From assembly GCF_003991905.1 (NCBI RefSeq), contig NZ_RSCL01000002.1, positions 49,638 through 113,637 of the forward strand: a stretch of DNA of 64,000 nucleotides. Reading direction: 5' to 3'. The translations under genes and the position numbers were made by a program. The notes under the pieces are model-generated. The model was not told where the DNA came from, ran no database searches, and saw nothing but the letters and a program-made list of their open reading frames with translations. This document shows, piece by piece, positions 45,645-54,205 of this stretch (positions are counted from its first letter, which is position 1; each line of letters begins with the position of its first letter). Source of the DNA: Dulcicalothrix desertica PCC 7102 (GTDB taxonomy: Bacteria; Cyanobacteriota; Cyanobacteriia; Cyanobacteriales; Nostocaceae).

Positions 45645-45690
45645 TGGAATTAAATCTTGTGGAATGGGCATCCTGCCCGTCCCATCCTAA
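45645..45690. repeat. GGAATGGGCATCCTGCCCGTCCC repeat
   Basis: tcttgtggaat occurs twice, followed by gggcatcctgccc, a small palindromic element between the haemagglutinin remnant and the photolyase stop codon. Confidence 0.4.
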
Positions 45691-47195
45691 TTTAAAATAT
45701 ACTTTTTAGTATCCTTGTGCCAATCGCGCGCTAATTTACGAATAGCTTTTAATTCTTCTTCAGACATTCCATCTAAATTTTTCATTATAAAACTCATTCG
45801 TCCCTGGTTAGTAAGTTTATCGCGGTTACGGTCGAGAAAGTCCCAGTAAAAATAGTTAAACGGACAAGCTTTTTCTCCTGTACGTGCTTTTGGGTCATAT
45901 TCACACCCTTTACAATAATTGCTCATTTTATTGACATAATTAGCTGATGATGCATATGGCTTTGAACCAACAATTCCACCATCGGCAAACAGTCCCATAC
46001 CAATAACATTAGTTTGCATTACCCAATCATACGCATCAATAAATGCTGTATGAAACCAACTTTCTACCTGTTGCGGTGAAAACCCTGCTATTAGCGAAAA
46101 ATTACTCAATATCATCAAACGCTGGATGTGATGCACATATCCAATACGTAGCAATTGAGATATAACCTGATGTAAGCAATTCATTTTAGTATCACCCGTC
46201 CAGAAAAATTCGGGTAATGCTTCTGTATGGTTAAAATAATTCTTTTCTGGATAATCGGCGCCTACATAATGATACAGTCCATACATATATTCGCGCCATC
46301 CCATAACTTGACGAATAAATCCTTCTACACTGTTCAATGGCAGTTTATTTTCGATATAAGCTTTTTCAGCAGCTTGCACTACTTCTAATGGATGCAACAA
46401 CCCTATATTAATATAGGGAGATATCATCGCGTGCCACATCGTTTCTTCCCCTACCACCATTGCATCTTGATAGGGGCCAAAGTTAGCTAGACGGACATTT
46501 ACAAACCAGTCCAATACCTCTAATGCTTGCGTGCGTGTAACTCCCCAATGAAATTCTTTTAATTTTCCATATGTAGGAATAGTTAGAGAATTAACAAAAT
46601 TAATCACTTCCTGGGTTATTTCATCAGGTTCAAACCATAAAGCTGGTGGAGTGTTTAATTTACCTTTTGGAGGTTGACGGTTATCTTTATCGTAGTTCCA
46701 AGTTCCTCCAGCAGGTTTGTCACCATTCATTAATATATCAAAACGCTGGCGCCCTTCCCTATAGAAATACTCCATTAATAAGTTTTTTCTACATGAAGCC
46801 CATTGTGCGAACTGTTCATGTGTCCACAAATAATGATTATTGGGTATTAACGTAATATGACATTGGATATTTTTGATGATATCAAGAAAGGGTTTATCGG
46901 CAGGCGCCATTACCCACACTTCGCTAATTTTATTTTCTAGTACCCATTCAGTAAGGGGTTCAGCAAAATCATCCGCTATTTTATAGGTGACATCATACCC
47001 TTGTTGACGTAGTTCAAGAGCAAAGTGTCGCATTGCTGACCAAACCAGTACAAGCTTTTGTTTATGGTACTCGCGCACTTTGACGTGTTGTAGTGATTCA
47101 ATAAAAATTATAGGCGCCTTTTGACTACCAACAGAAGCAAGTGCTGCTTGTCCGTGATTAAGTTGGTTCCCTAATATCCAAACACCTATAGTCAT
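45687..47195 (-). CDS. FeS-BCP family photolyase/cryptochrome (PhrB-like)
   Basis: 502 residues. The order is an N-terminal antenna (Rossmann-like) domain, linker, and C-terminal FAD-binding helical domain. Four Cys for a [4Fe-4S] cluster are present: C340 and 'C428-KG-C431...C444-PF'. The 'YVHHIQRLM' pair His355-His356 and following residues match the (6-4) photolyase PhrB of this class. Such proteins repair UV (6-4) photoproducts using light and FADH-, with ribolumazine-type antenna chromophores. The gene stands alone on this strand and is divergent from the Uma2 gene 76 bases away. Confidence 0.92.
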   Translation of the reverse strand: MTIGVWILGNQLNHGQAALASVGSQKAPIIFIESLQHVKVREYHKQKLVLVWSAMRHFALELRQQGYDVTYKIADDFAEPLTEWVLENKISEVWVMAPADKPFLDIIKNIQCHITLIPNNHYLWTHEQFAQWASCRKNLLMEYFYREGRQRFDILMNGDKPAGGTWNYDKDNRQPPKGKLNTPPALWFEPDEITQEVINFVNSLTIPTYGKLKEFHWGVTRTQALEVLDWFVNVRLANFGPYQDAMVVGEETMWHAMISPYINIGLLHPLEVVQAAEKAYIENKLPLNSVEGFIRQVMGWREYMYGLYHYVGADYPEKNYFNHTEALPEFFWTGDTKMNCLHQVISQLLRIGYVHHIQRLMILSNFSLIAGFSPQQVESWFHTAFIDAYDWVMQTNVIGMGLFADGGIVGSKPYASSANYVNKMSNYCKGCEYDPKARTGEKACPFNYFYWDFLDRNRDKLTNQGRMSFIMKNLDGMSEEELKAIRKLARDWHKDTKKYILN

Positions 47196-47271
47196 TTTTA
47201 CTTAAAGTTATAATATTTAATAATGATAAAATAAGTTTGGCTATCAAATCCTCCATCCAAGTAGGTAAGCA

Positions 47272-47910
47272 ATGTCAACTGCTACAATTAACTTACTTTT
47301 AGAACCTGGTCAGAAAGTAACGCTTCAACCTGTTTCGTGGCAAAGGTTTGAAGCTATTTTAGATGAACTTGGAGAAAAGCGTTCTTCACGAATAGCTTAT
47401 GCAAATGGTATTTTAGAAATTATGGCGCCGCTACCTGAACACGAACGCACCAAAGTAATATTAGCAGATTTGGTCAAAATTTTACTCAAATTCAAAAAGC
47501 TGGCATGGGAACCTTTGGGGTCAACTACCTTTAAACGTCAAAATATGACTGCTGGTATAGAACCAGATGATTGTTTTTACATCCAAAATTATAAAGCAGT
47601 AATTGGTAAAGAACGAATAGACTTGTCTATTGACCCACCACCTGACCTTGCACTTGAAACGGATGTTACCTCTAAAACTGCAACCGATGCGTATAAAGCT
47701 TTAGGTGTACCAGAATTATGGATTTATGAGGCGCCTCAATTAAAAGTTAAAATTCTGGTTAATGGTAAATATATTGATTCAAGCTCCTCTCAAATTTTCC
47801 CAGATATCAATATTGTACAAATTATCCCACAATATATTCAACGTGCTTTAATTGTCGGTGTCAGTCAAGCACTTAATGAATTTGAACAATTTGTCAACAC
47901 TTCACTATGA
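47272..47910 (+). CDS. Uma2 family endonuclease (DUF820)
   Basis: 212 residues, the typical size. The PD-(D/E)xK-like core is visible: 'YANGILEIMAPLPEHE', 'GIEPDDCFYI', 'PDLALETDVTSKT' (catalytic Glu/Asp and Lys), 'LGVPELWIYE'. Uma2 genes are present in large numbers in filamentous cyanobacteria; their targets are unknown and a role in DNA rearrangement or selfish spread has been suggested. No partner gene is evident. Confidence 0.9.
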   Translation: MSTATINLLLEPGQKVTLQPVSWQRFEAILDELGEKRSSRIAYANGILEIMAPLPEHERTKVILADLVKILLKFKKLAWEPLGSTTFKRQNMTAGIEPDDCFYIQNYKAVIGKERIDLSIDPPPDLALETDVTSKTATDAYKALGVPELWIYEAPQLKVKILVNGKYIDSSSSQIFPDINIVQIIPQYIQRALIVGVSQALNEFEQFVNTSL

Positions 47911-48027
47911 TACCAATTCAGGAAACCAAATATACATACATCCCGTCTTGTCGTCAAACATCTTAGTTGCTGTTTATTTTCGTCAATTCAACCTATCATT
48001 TACCTGTAGAAGTCGTTTCTACGTTTT

Positions 48028-49233
48028 ATGCGTTTTAAATTTAGTCGCAAATTTTACCTATCTCTCGGCTTGTGTTTACTGTCAGTGCTTTCAACAGTTG
48101 CTCTGAATAGCTGTTCACAGAATTTAGTCAAAGCAGATTCTACGCAGTCACAAGTATCAATTATAGCTCCAAGTCCGAAAATTGCACAAGCTTCTGATGC
48201 CTACAAGGTAATTGATGAAGCAAGACAATATAGATACACCGTTCAAGGTAACGAAATTCTTGATGCGGCAAATCTACCAAAAGCAAGAGTTAACTTTAAC
48301 CAAGCTGATTTATTAACTACTTTAGTTAATACTCGTAAGTACTATCAAGAGCATTCAAGCGCAGACCCTGACGTTTTACGTCCTGGTTTACTTGCTACAC
48401 AAGGTGTAACTGTCGATGATACACTCAAAACCCTTGACTTTATGATAACGGTTTTACGAGAAGATATCTCAAACGGGCGCCCAACTCGCTTACAAAACCC
48501 AGATTTTATCAATCAAAATTTCCGAGTTATAAAATGGACGGCACATAATCCCAAAAAACCTGCCCAAAAACAAGTACGCTTAACTAAGTACGCTGTCTTC
48601 ACACATCCAGGTTCACGTACAAAAACTTCTGCTTTCAGTATTCCTATCTACAGTCTTAAAGATGAATTTGCTTCTAATAAGTTTTATACCAAATACACAA
48701 AACAAGATGTATTAGGTGGTATATACGAACCTGGTGGCAAAGAACACGGTAAAGTTGAACCCCTTGCTTATTTAACTCGGCAAGGTTTAGAAGAAGCATT
48801 GATGGAAGGTACTATATTAATTAATTTTCCCGATGGTACTAGTGGGTACTTTAACGTAGACAGAAGTAACGAAATTCCTTTTGTTAAAGGAGTAAATCCA
48901 CGTAAACAAAAGCGTTACTGGTATTTTAGAAAGGTTGACGCTATCAAAGGTTATGGATACAAAATTGACGCAAAAATCTCAATCAAACCTGGTGTAACCT
49001 TTGCTGGTGATGTTTTAAACATTGGCTTAGGTCGTATGATTGTGCTAGATTCAGGAAGAGGCAATAATCGGCGCCTGCGAATGGCTGTCATTGCTGATAC
49101 TGGTGGTGCTTTTTTACCAAGTTTATATCAACTTGATTATCTTTCCGGCATTTTTAAAACCAAAGCAGATTTTCAAGACTATATTCGTACACTCCCTGAA
49201 TTTGCGAATGCGTACATTTTAGTTAAAAAATAA
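48028..49233 (+). CDS. Lipoprotein with MltA/3D-like C-terminal domain
   Basis: 401 residues. An N-terminal signal peptide has a lipobox-like 'ALNSC' (Cys29). The middle contains 'LRPGLLATQGVTVDDTLKTL' and 'VLGGIYEPGG'. The last 80 residues resemble the 3D double-psi barrel of MltA-type lytic transglycosylases: 'VLDSGRGNNRRLRMAVIADT', 'GGAF', 'YQLDYLSG', with Asp residues in the expected places. If so it cleaves peptidoglycan from the membrane. The usual MltA insertion domain is weakly conserved, so it could be a non-catalytic relative. Confidence 0.55.
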   Translation: MRFKFSRKFYLSLGLCLLSVLSTVALNSCSQNLVKADSTQSQVSIIAPSPKIAQASDAYKVIDEARQYRYTVQGNEILDAANLPKARVNFNQADLLTTLVNTRKYYQEHSSADPDVLRPGLLATQGVTVDDTLKTLDFMITVLREDISNGRPTRLQNPDFINQNFRVIKWTAHNPKKPAQKQVRLTKYAVFTHPGSRTKTSAFSIPIYSLKDEFASNKFYTKYTKQDVLGGIYEPGGKEHGKVEPLAYLTRQGLEEALMEGTILINFPDGTSGYFNVDRSNEIPFVKGVNPRKQKRYWYFRKVDAIKGYGYKIDAKISIKPGVTFAGDVLNIGLGRMIVLDSGRGNNRRLRMAVIADTGGAFLPSLYQLDYLSGIFKTKADFQDYIRTLPEFANAYILVKK

Positions 49234-49235
49234 CC

Positions 49236-49299
49236 AGAAACCGGGTTTCTCTACACTAAACATTACAATCTTCAACATTACAAAAGAAACCCGGTTTCT
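49236..49299. repeat. AGAAACCGGGTTTCT inverted pair
   Basis: Two perfect 15-base arms at 49236-49250 and 49285-49299 immediately after the MltA-like gene; could fold as a transcript end. Confidence 0.75.
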
Positions 49300-49336
49300 C
49301 ACTAGCACGCAAAGACGTGAATTATATATTTAATAT

Positions 49337-49397
49337 GGTGTGTGACAGCTTTAGATTTTTCGTTCATGTTCTAACTTGTTTATAGCTAGCACGCACC
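49337..49397. repeat. 61-bp hairpin repeat, copy 3 (degenerate)
   Basis: ggtgtgtgacagc and gctagcacgcacc arms with mismatches around a 35-base loop; same length as copies 1, 2 and 4. Confidence 0.75.
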
Positions 49398-49509
49398 CTA
49401 CTTAGAAATAATTTTACAAATTGACTATATTTATGGTGAATTATTATTCAGATATGGGAAAGATAAATATACGCCTTTATAGGCATCTACCAATTAGATA
49501 CATATCAAA

Positions 49510-49992
49510 ATGATAACCCGCGAAATTAAAACAACTCTCCCTACCACAAAAGAACTTAACCAATATGTAAACCAAGGCGCCACGTATGAAAACGTGCGTG
49601 ATACGATTCATGTAATAGCTGATTTTTTGCATGATATCAACCGTCCTCACTGGTTGGCACAAGCGCTTTCTGAGTACCGCTACTCGAAACAATGGTCTGA
49701 GTTGGAGAAGTATGTTGCTAAACAGCAAGAGAAGTATCCACAAATAATTTCGGCGCCATCTGTTATTTGGTATGAACGTGGTGTTTTGGTTAAAACCGAA
49801 TCTGAACAGAAATTAGTGGCGCCTGCACGTATTGCTACACGGCATGAGTTTCAATCACTCATAGAAAAATCAGATATACGCTTGCACCAAGGAGAGTATA
49901 TCTTGCTCGATGAGGGGGTGTTTGAACTCGGTGACAATTTATGTCCACTATCTAGGCAGTATTATTCTAAGCCTGTAATCAGCAACTCATAG
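49510..49992 (+). CDS. Hypothetical protein
   Basis: 160 residues, soluble, no signal peptide. The N-terminal half is helical ('NVRDTIHVIADFLHDINRPH', 'EYRYSKQWSELEKYVAKQQE'). The C-terminal half is mixed beta ('SVIWYERGVLVKTES', 'RLHQGEYILLDEGVFELG'). No family recognised. Two GGCGCC sites lie in codons, as in native neighbours, so recent transfer is not indicated. Confidence 0.6.
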   Translation: MITREIKTTLPTTKELNQYVNQGATYENVRDTIHVIADFLHDINRPHWLAQALSEYRYSKQWSELEKYVAKQQEKYPQIISAPSVIWYERGVLVKTESEQKLVAPARIATRHEFQSLIEKSDIRLHQGEYILLDEGVFELGDNLCPLSRQYYSKPVISNS

Positions 49993-50085
49993 AATATAAG
50001 TATATTTCCAACTTCTTTGAGAGGTTGGAAATTTAAGAAGATATGAATCCTATCTTGCTCAGAGGTGCCAACGCGCATTGGGTAG

Positions 50086-50146
50086 GGTGCATGAAAGCTA
50101 TTACAAGCAATCAATGTAACGCAAAATTTCAGTGTTTTCACGCACC
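50086..50146. repeat. 61-bp hairpin repeat, copy 4
   Basis: ggtgcatgaaagc and gtgttttcacgcacc arms. The loop shares attacaa and aacgcaaaat with copy 1, so the inner sequence is homologous as well as the arms. It lies in the 49993-50341 gap, which shows no other gene. Confidence 0.8.
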
Positions 50147-50341
50147 ATTAATACGTTAAGTAAATCCCTAGTAAATATAATTACCTTAAATAATTTAAAG
50201 TCAGTAATATTCGCAAAAAAAGCGCTTTTTTACAGGATGAATATGTATAGTAGTTGTAATTTTTATACAAGACTATCATTAGGCGGTTTAGGCGCCGTTT
50301 GTTTTGCGATAATAAAAATTAAGCTTAATATATTAGAGAGT

Positions 50342-50842
50342 ATGCGTTTATTATTGTTTTCGCTTCTTTTTTCAACAGTGATTACTGGTTGTAGTAATGT
50401 AACAACCAACGAATATGAAGCCACAGCGCTGACAACTTATACTTGGCAAGTAAAATATGCGAACAATTTAACTACAGAACCATCACCACGTTTAGAAGAG
50501 TTTGCCACAACTTCGCTACTAAACCGCAATGGGTTAAAACCACCTGGAGCAGTTACAGGTCCTGACGATAAAGGTTTATGGTGGGCCGCACTGCCACCAC
50601 GACCGACAGTTGATGACATAGAACGACGTAAAGACGGGAAACAAGCTAGTCAGCCCGAATTATTAAAATCTGTGAAGTATGAATTTAAGTATAATGATGG
50701 CGCCCAACAAAGAACATTACCCACAAATTACGATGTATACAGAGAAGTAGTCAAAGCATATCCATCACGTACACCTTTACAATTAACTTTGGGAGTAGCG
50801 GATAATTCGGTTGAAAAAGCTGAACCAACTAGCAAAAATTAA
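50342..50842 (+). CDS. Small lipoprotein of unknown function
   Basis: The start is set at 50342, where MRLLLFSLLFSTVITGCSN gives a lipobox (Cys17). The longer open frame from 50132 overlaps a hairpin repeat and has a poor N-terminus. 166 residues; the mature part has 'YTWQVKYANNLTTEPSPRLE', 'WWAALPPRPTVDDIERRKDG' and 'VKYEFKYNDGAQQRTLPTNY'. It resembles conserved cyanobacterial hypothetical lipoproteins but I cannot name a domain. Its stop lies three bases from that of the convergent gene. Confidence 0.65.
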   Translation: MRLLLFSLLFSTVITGCSNVTTNEYEATALTTYTWQVKYANNLTTEPSPRLEEFATTSLLNRNGLKPPGAVTGPDDKGLWWAALPPRPTVDDIERRKDGKQASQPELLKSVKYEFKYNDGAQQRTLPTNYDVYREVVKAYPSRTPLQLTLGVADNSVEKAEPTSKN

Positions 50843-50845
50843 CCT

Positions 50846-51430
50846 TTACTCCTCCTCAGCATGTAATACACAAATTTGTAACAACCCATCCGATTTAGAG
50901 GAGAAAACATAAGATTCATCAGGAGTAGCAGCATATAAAGATTGCAACCAAACTTCTTGATACTTCGGATGCTTTTCTCCTTCTTCAAAAACAATATTTA
51001 AGATTTCAGCTAAAGTTGAATTAGGATAAAGAATCCTATTAGCCTCCGATAGTTCTTCAAAATCAAACTCATCAATAGTTGGACAAATTGCTGGACTTTT
51101 TACTAACATCCATACCTTTTCATTCGGAAAAGGAGATATACACGTAAAGTCCTCATTTTGCCCAATCATCCATCCCTCTGTTTCTTCAGAACCAAAAATA
51201 TATTCCCCTTCGGTTAAACAAGTAGTACGAACATGTTCTCGGTCGGATGCATCTAAATAACCAAGTTCCATCGCACGGTCTAAAGCTTTTTCGATACTCC
51301 AAGGCTCAAAATTGCTAGCTCCCTCCCAATGCTGATGATTAGAGATATCTGGTTCATTCCAACCCTTAGTCCAATAACCAAACTCCCAAACTGTCATCAT
51401 TGGGTCAAATGTAAATTCTATGTTTTCCAT
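50846..51430 (-). CDS. Hypothetical acidic protein
   Basis: 194 residues, strongly acidic and rich in Trp ('TVWEFGYWTKGWNEP', 'HWEGASNFEPW'), with no signal peptide. The C-terminal 40 residues ('EVWLQSLYAATPDESYVFSS') look beta-rich. No family recognised. An inverted-repeat pair (51435-51499) separates it from the kinase-WYL gene on the same strand, so co-transcription is uncertain. Confidence 0.6.
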   Translation of the reverse strand: MENIEFTFDPMMTVWEFGYWTKGWNEPDISNHQHWEGASNFEPWSIEKALDRAMELGYLDASDREHVRTTCLTEGEYIFGSEETEGWMIGQNEDFTCISPFPNEKVWMLVKSPAICPTIDEFDFEELSEANRILYPNSTLAEILNIVFEEGEKHPKYQEVWLQSLYAATPDESYVFSSKSDGLLQICVLHAEEE

Positions 51431-51434
51431 AAAT

Positions 51435-51499
51435 AAACCTGGTTTCTATGCAATATCTGTGTTTTTATTACATGATATCAACGTATATTCCAGGTTTCT
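51435..51499. repeat. AAACCTGGTTTCT inverted pair
   Basis: aaacctggtttct (51435-51447) and ccaggtttct (51490-51499), the decayed form of the AGAAACC(C/T)GGTTTCT family. Confidence 0.55.
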
Positions 51500-51504
51500 G
51501 TAAT

Positions 51505-53556
51505 TTACTGAGTATATATTTCGGTGATACTGGCGCCTATATTTTGAACTTTTTGTACTAGTTCGATAGGTTCGATTACTTTTACTTCACCTCCAAAACC
51601 AATTATCCAGCGTAAAAAGTCAAATTCGTCTAGTGACCATTTTGGTAAAATTACTTCAAAGCGGTGGGGGAGTTTTTTGTCATCTGTTGGACGTAGGGTG
51701 AAGATTGATTTTTTGGAGTTGGGTGAGGATAGTATAGGTTTGATGGGGGGAGACATTTTGATTTGCAAAAATCTTTTGGTTGCTTCGGTGATGAATGGGT
51801 AAATTTTATCACTAAACCATAGTTCGACTTTAACGGTAACTTGTGCGCGTATTTCTTTTCTGGGACTGAGAAATTTTTGTTGGTCGCTGGGATTATAGCC
51901 TAAGTATATTCCAGCACTGTGTTTGAGTAAAGTTTGCAGTTTGGATAATGCTTTTTCTTGTTCACGAAGACTTCTCGAGAGTGTTTGTGGTCTTCCTAGA
52001 AATAATCTATCAAGACGTTCAAATTTGAATAAACCAGGTTTATCTCCTTGTATGCATTCGTATCCTAAGTACCATGCTAAATTAGAGAAGGTGATTTGTA
52101 ACGGGTAAGCTAAGAAAAAGCTTTTTTCATCTTCTTTGTATTTAGCGGCGCCTGGTAAAGTACCAAGTTCGAGTAGTTTACCCTGCACAATAGCCAGTTC
52201 TAGTTCGCTGATACTATTGAGAAGTGCATCTTTGGGTAAGTATTCGGAGTCAATTTTAGAACTATTTGCAATCGCGCGTACAGGGTAGATATTATCTATT
52301 GTTTCGATTAGTTTAGAATTAAGTAATCGCTGTTTGAATGTATCATATACTTCTAATGCTAACGGGTCATCAAGGCTGTTTGCATGAGATTGGATAATAT
52401 CAAAAACCCTGATTAGTTCTGATTGTGAGAGAATTGCTGTACCGATAAAGTAGCCTTGACGCATAGGATATTCGGGTAGTATTTTATATGGTTTTAAAAT
52501 TTTTTCAATATCTTTACGGATACTATCAAGTTCGTTGTCAGCATCATAAATAACTCCAGCTTGTACAAGTGCTTTCGCGAGGGTTTTGAGTTGTCCTTGT
52601 TCTGTATTGATTAAAAAGGGTTGTTGAACTATTAAACGAATAATTCCAATTAAACGGTCGAATGGTTGTTTGTCTGAATATGCATGTGTTGCTGTACAGC
52701 TATCTTCCACATCGTTGATTGGTTCTGACTTATTACTGATGATACCAATACTCGCTAACCAATTCAAATCGGCGCCTATTTTTTGACCATCTGTATAAAC
52801 TCCACCACGCAGCTTTGCCATAACAGCAGTAATTTCTTGAATATCATTGCTAAACTGCGGTGCATAACCTAGAATTTTCTCTAACAAACTTGGATTTGTA
52901 GCTTGTAAATTACCCAAACCAGAATATTTAATAATTAAACCAATTAAATGCAGCAAGCGCTCAAAATCTAAAAGATTACTATATCGATGAAAAGTAATCT
53001 TTTTATGCTGCGTGCGGTTAGTACTATTGATGATACTGCGGGGAAGCTTTTGAATTAACCTCTCAATTTCCGTAACAGAAAACTTGGGTGAAGTCACATC
53101 TATAGTATTGACCATTGCAAACCCTTCTGCGGTGACAGGAGGAAAAGCTTGCAGTACCTTGTACATACTATCAATAATAGCTTCAGGAACATGTCGAGTA
53201 CGCTGCTTATTCCAAGTCAAGCAAGTGTGCAGAGGTGTATTCAAATGCCATGCTATCCAAGTTAAGTTTGCAGAACTCTTCTTAACCTTCTGCAAAAAAT
53301 CAATACGAAACGCGCGCTTAAAGTTAGTAGCATCATAAATCACACTTTTTCCTGCTGCAAATGCCGTACAAATACGGTTAAGAGCAGTTGTTTCAACGGT
53401 TTGCCAATCACCTTGAATATCGGCGCCACCGTACAATTCCTCGCGAATAGCATCAGTAGAGACAATATCATAACTTCCAGTTTGGGATATTAATTGTGAC
53501 AAAGTAGACTTACCGCTACCAGGTACACCAATAAGAAAATGGGCTATGGTAGACAT
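51505..53556 (-). CDS. P-loop polynucleotide-kinase-like domain fused to a WYL domain protein
   Basis: 683 residues. The N-terminus is an AAA_33/zeta-toxin/PNK-type kinase: Walker A G10-V-P-G-S-G-K16-S-T, 'VSTDAIREELYG', 'VIYDATNFKRAFR' and lid Arg residues 'WNKQRTRHVPE'. Residues about 190-430 are helical, winged-helix-like. A WYL domain follows ('LQITFSNLAWYLGYE', W495-Y-L497; 'FKFERLDRLFLG') with a WCX extension at the C-terminus ('VKVELWF', 'RWIIGFGGEVKVI'). WYL domains bind ssDNA or other ligands in many defence and DNA-damage regulators. The protein may therefore couple end-phosphorylation or nucleotide sensing to regulation. A GGCGCC-rich native gene. Confidence 0.82.
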   Translation of the reverse strand: MSTIAHFLIGVPGSGKSTLSQLISQTGSYDIVSTDAIREELYGGADIQGDWQTVETTALNRICTAFAAGKSVIYDATNFKRAFRIDFLQKVKKSSANLTWIAWHLNTPLHTCLTWNKQRTRHVPEAIIDSMYKVLQAFPPVTAEGFAMVNTIDVTSPKFSVTEIERLIQKLPRSIINSTNRTQHKKITFHRYSNLLDFERLLHLIGLIIKYSGLGNLQATNPSLLEKILGYAPQFSNDIQEITAVMAKLRGGVYTDGQKIGADLNWLASIGIISNKSEPINDVEDSCTATHAYSDKQPFDRLIGIIRLIVQQPFLINTEQGQLKTLAKALVQAGVIYDADNELDSIRKDIEKILKPYKILPEYPMRQGYFIGTAILSQSELIRVFDIIQSHANSLDDPLALEVYDTFKQRLLNSKLIETIDNIYPVRAIANSSKIDSEYLPKDALLNSISELELAIVQGKLLELGTLPGAAKYKEDEKSFFLAYPLQITFSNLAWYLGYECIQGDKPGLFKFERLDRLFLGRPQTLSRSLREQEKALSKLQTLLKHSAGIYLGYNPSDQQKFLSPRKEIRAQVTVKVELWFSDKIYPFITEATKRFLQIKMSPPIKPILSSPNSKKSIFTLRPTDDKKLPHRFEVILPKWSLDEFDFLRWIIGFGGEVKVIEPIELVQKVQNIGASITEIYTQ

Positions 53557-53702
53557 TTTTATATCATTAAATCTTCTGTCTTCAATATAAACCCTATCGA
53601 GCCTATTTTCTACATTATCGTGCGAATGAGAAATTTTGAGGCGCCTATAAAATTGGGGTATGCTGCGTAACGCTACAAATAAACCTCAACATAAAAATGT
53701 AG

Positions 53703-53761
53703 GGTGCGTGACGCCATGAATAAACTTTAACATAATTATAAGACTTGTAGCGTCACGCACC
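53703..53761. repeat. GGTGCGTGA...TCACGCACC hairpin, copy 5 (59 bp)
   Basis: ggtgcgtgacgc and gcgtcacgcacc arms; the third arm position has changed in compensation (agc/gct to cgc/gcg), showing that pairing is kept. Confidence 0.8.
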
Positions 53762-53805
53762 AGCTTTTATATCATGTCCGAGAGCGTAACCATAATAAAA
53801 TCGTT

Positions 53806-53835
53806 GTAGAGACGCGATGTTCCTCGCGTCTCTAT
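53806..53835. repeat. GTAGAGACGCGA...TCGCGTCTCTA palindrome
   Basis: Member of the TGTAGAGACG family in its GCGA variant. Confidence 0.75.
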
Positions 53836-54205
53836 GTAATGCGGTAATTATGGGTAATCAACCGGACATGATATTAATTGTGACTCTTTGTTGAAACCCG
53901 CAAGAAAGCAGGCGCCATAGTGGTTCGTGGAAGCTAGGTTCTAAATGAGGCGCCTTTCTCCCAACTGCGAACCAAACCAATATGTAACATCTCTACGCGG
54001 ATATTATTTTTACAACTCATATAGAATAGCTATACAACTAAACCGCAAATATATCTTAAAAATTGTAAACATAATGTGATTACATACTAGCAATACAAAT
54101 ATATTAAAACTTTACAATAAACCAGTACTAATTTATACAATACGCCTTTGTACAGCGTGTTTTTTAATATATGTTTAAAACACCAGCAATACAGGGTTAA
54201 AAAAA

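Larger units (their letters stand above)
53557..54205. other. Intergenic region with repeats
   Basis: Holds hairpin copy 5 (53703-53761), a TGTAGAGACG-type palindrome (53806-53835), two GGCGCC sites near 53910-53950, and a segment (about 54060-54205) duplicated at 55698-55842. No gene seen. Confidence 0.5.
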
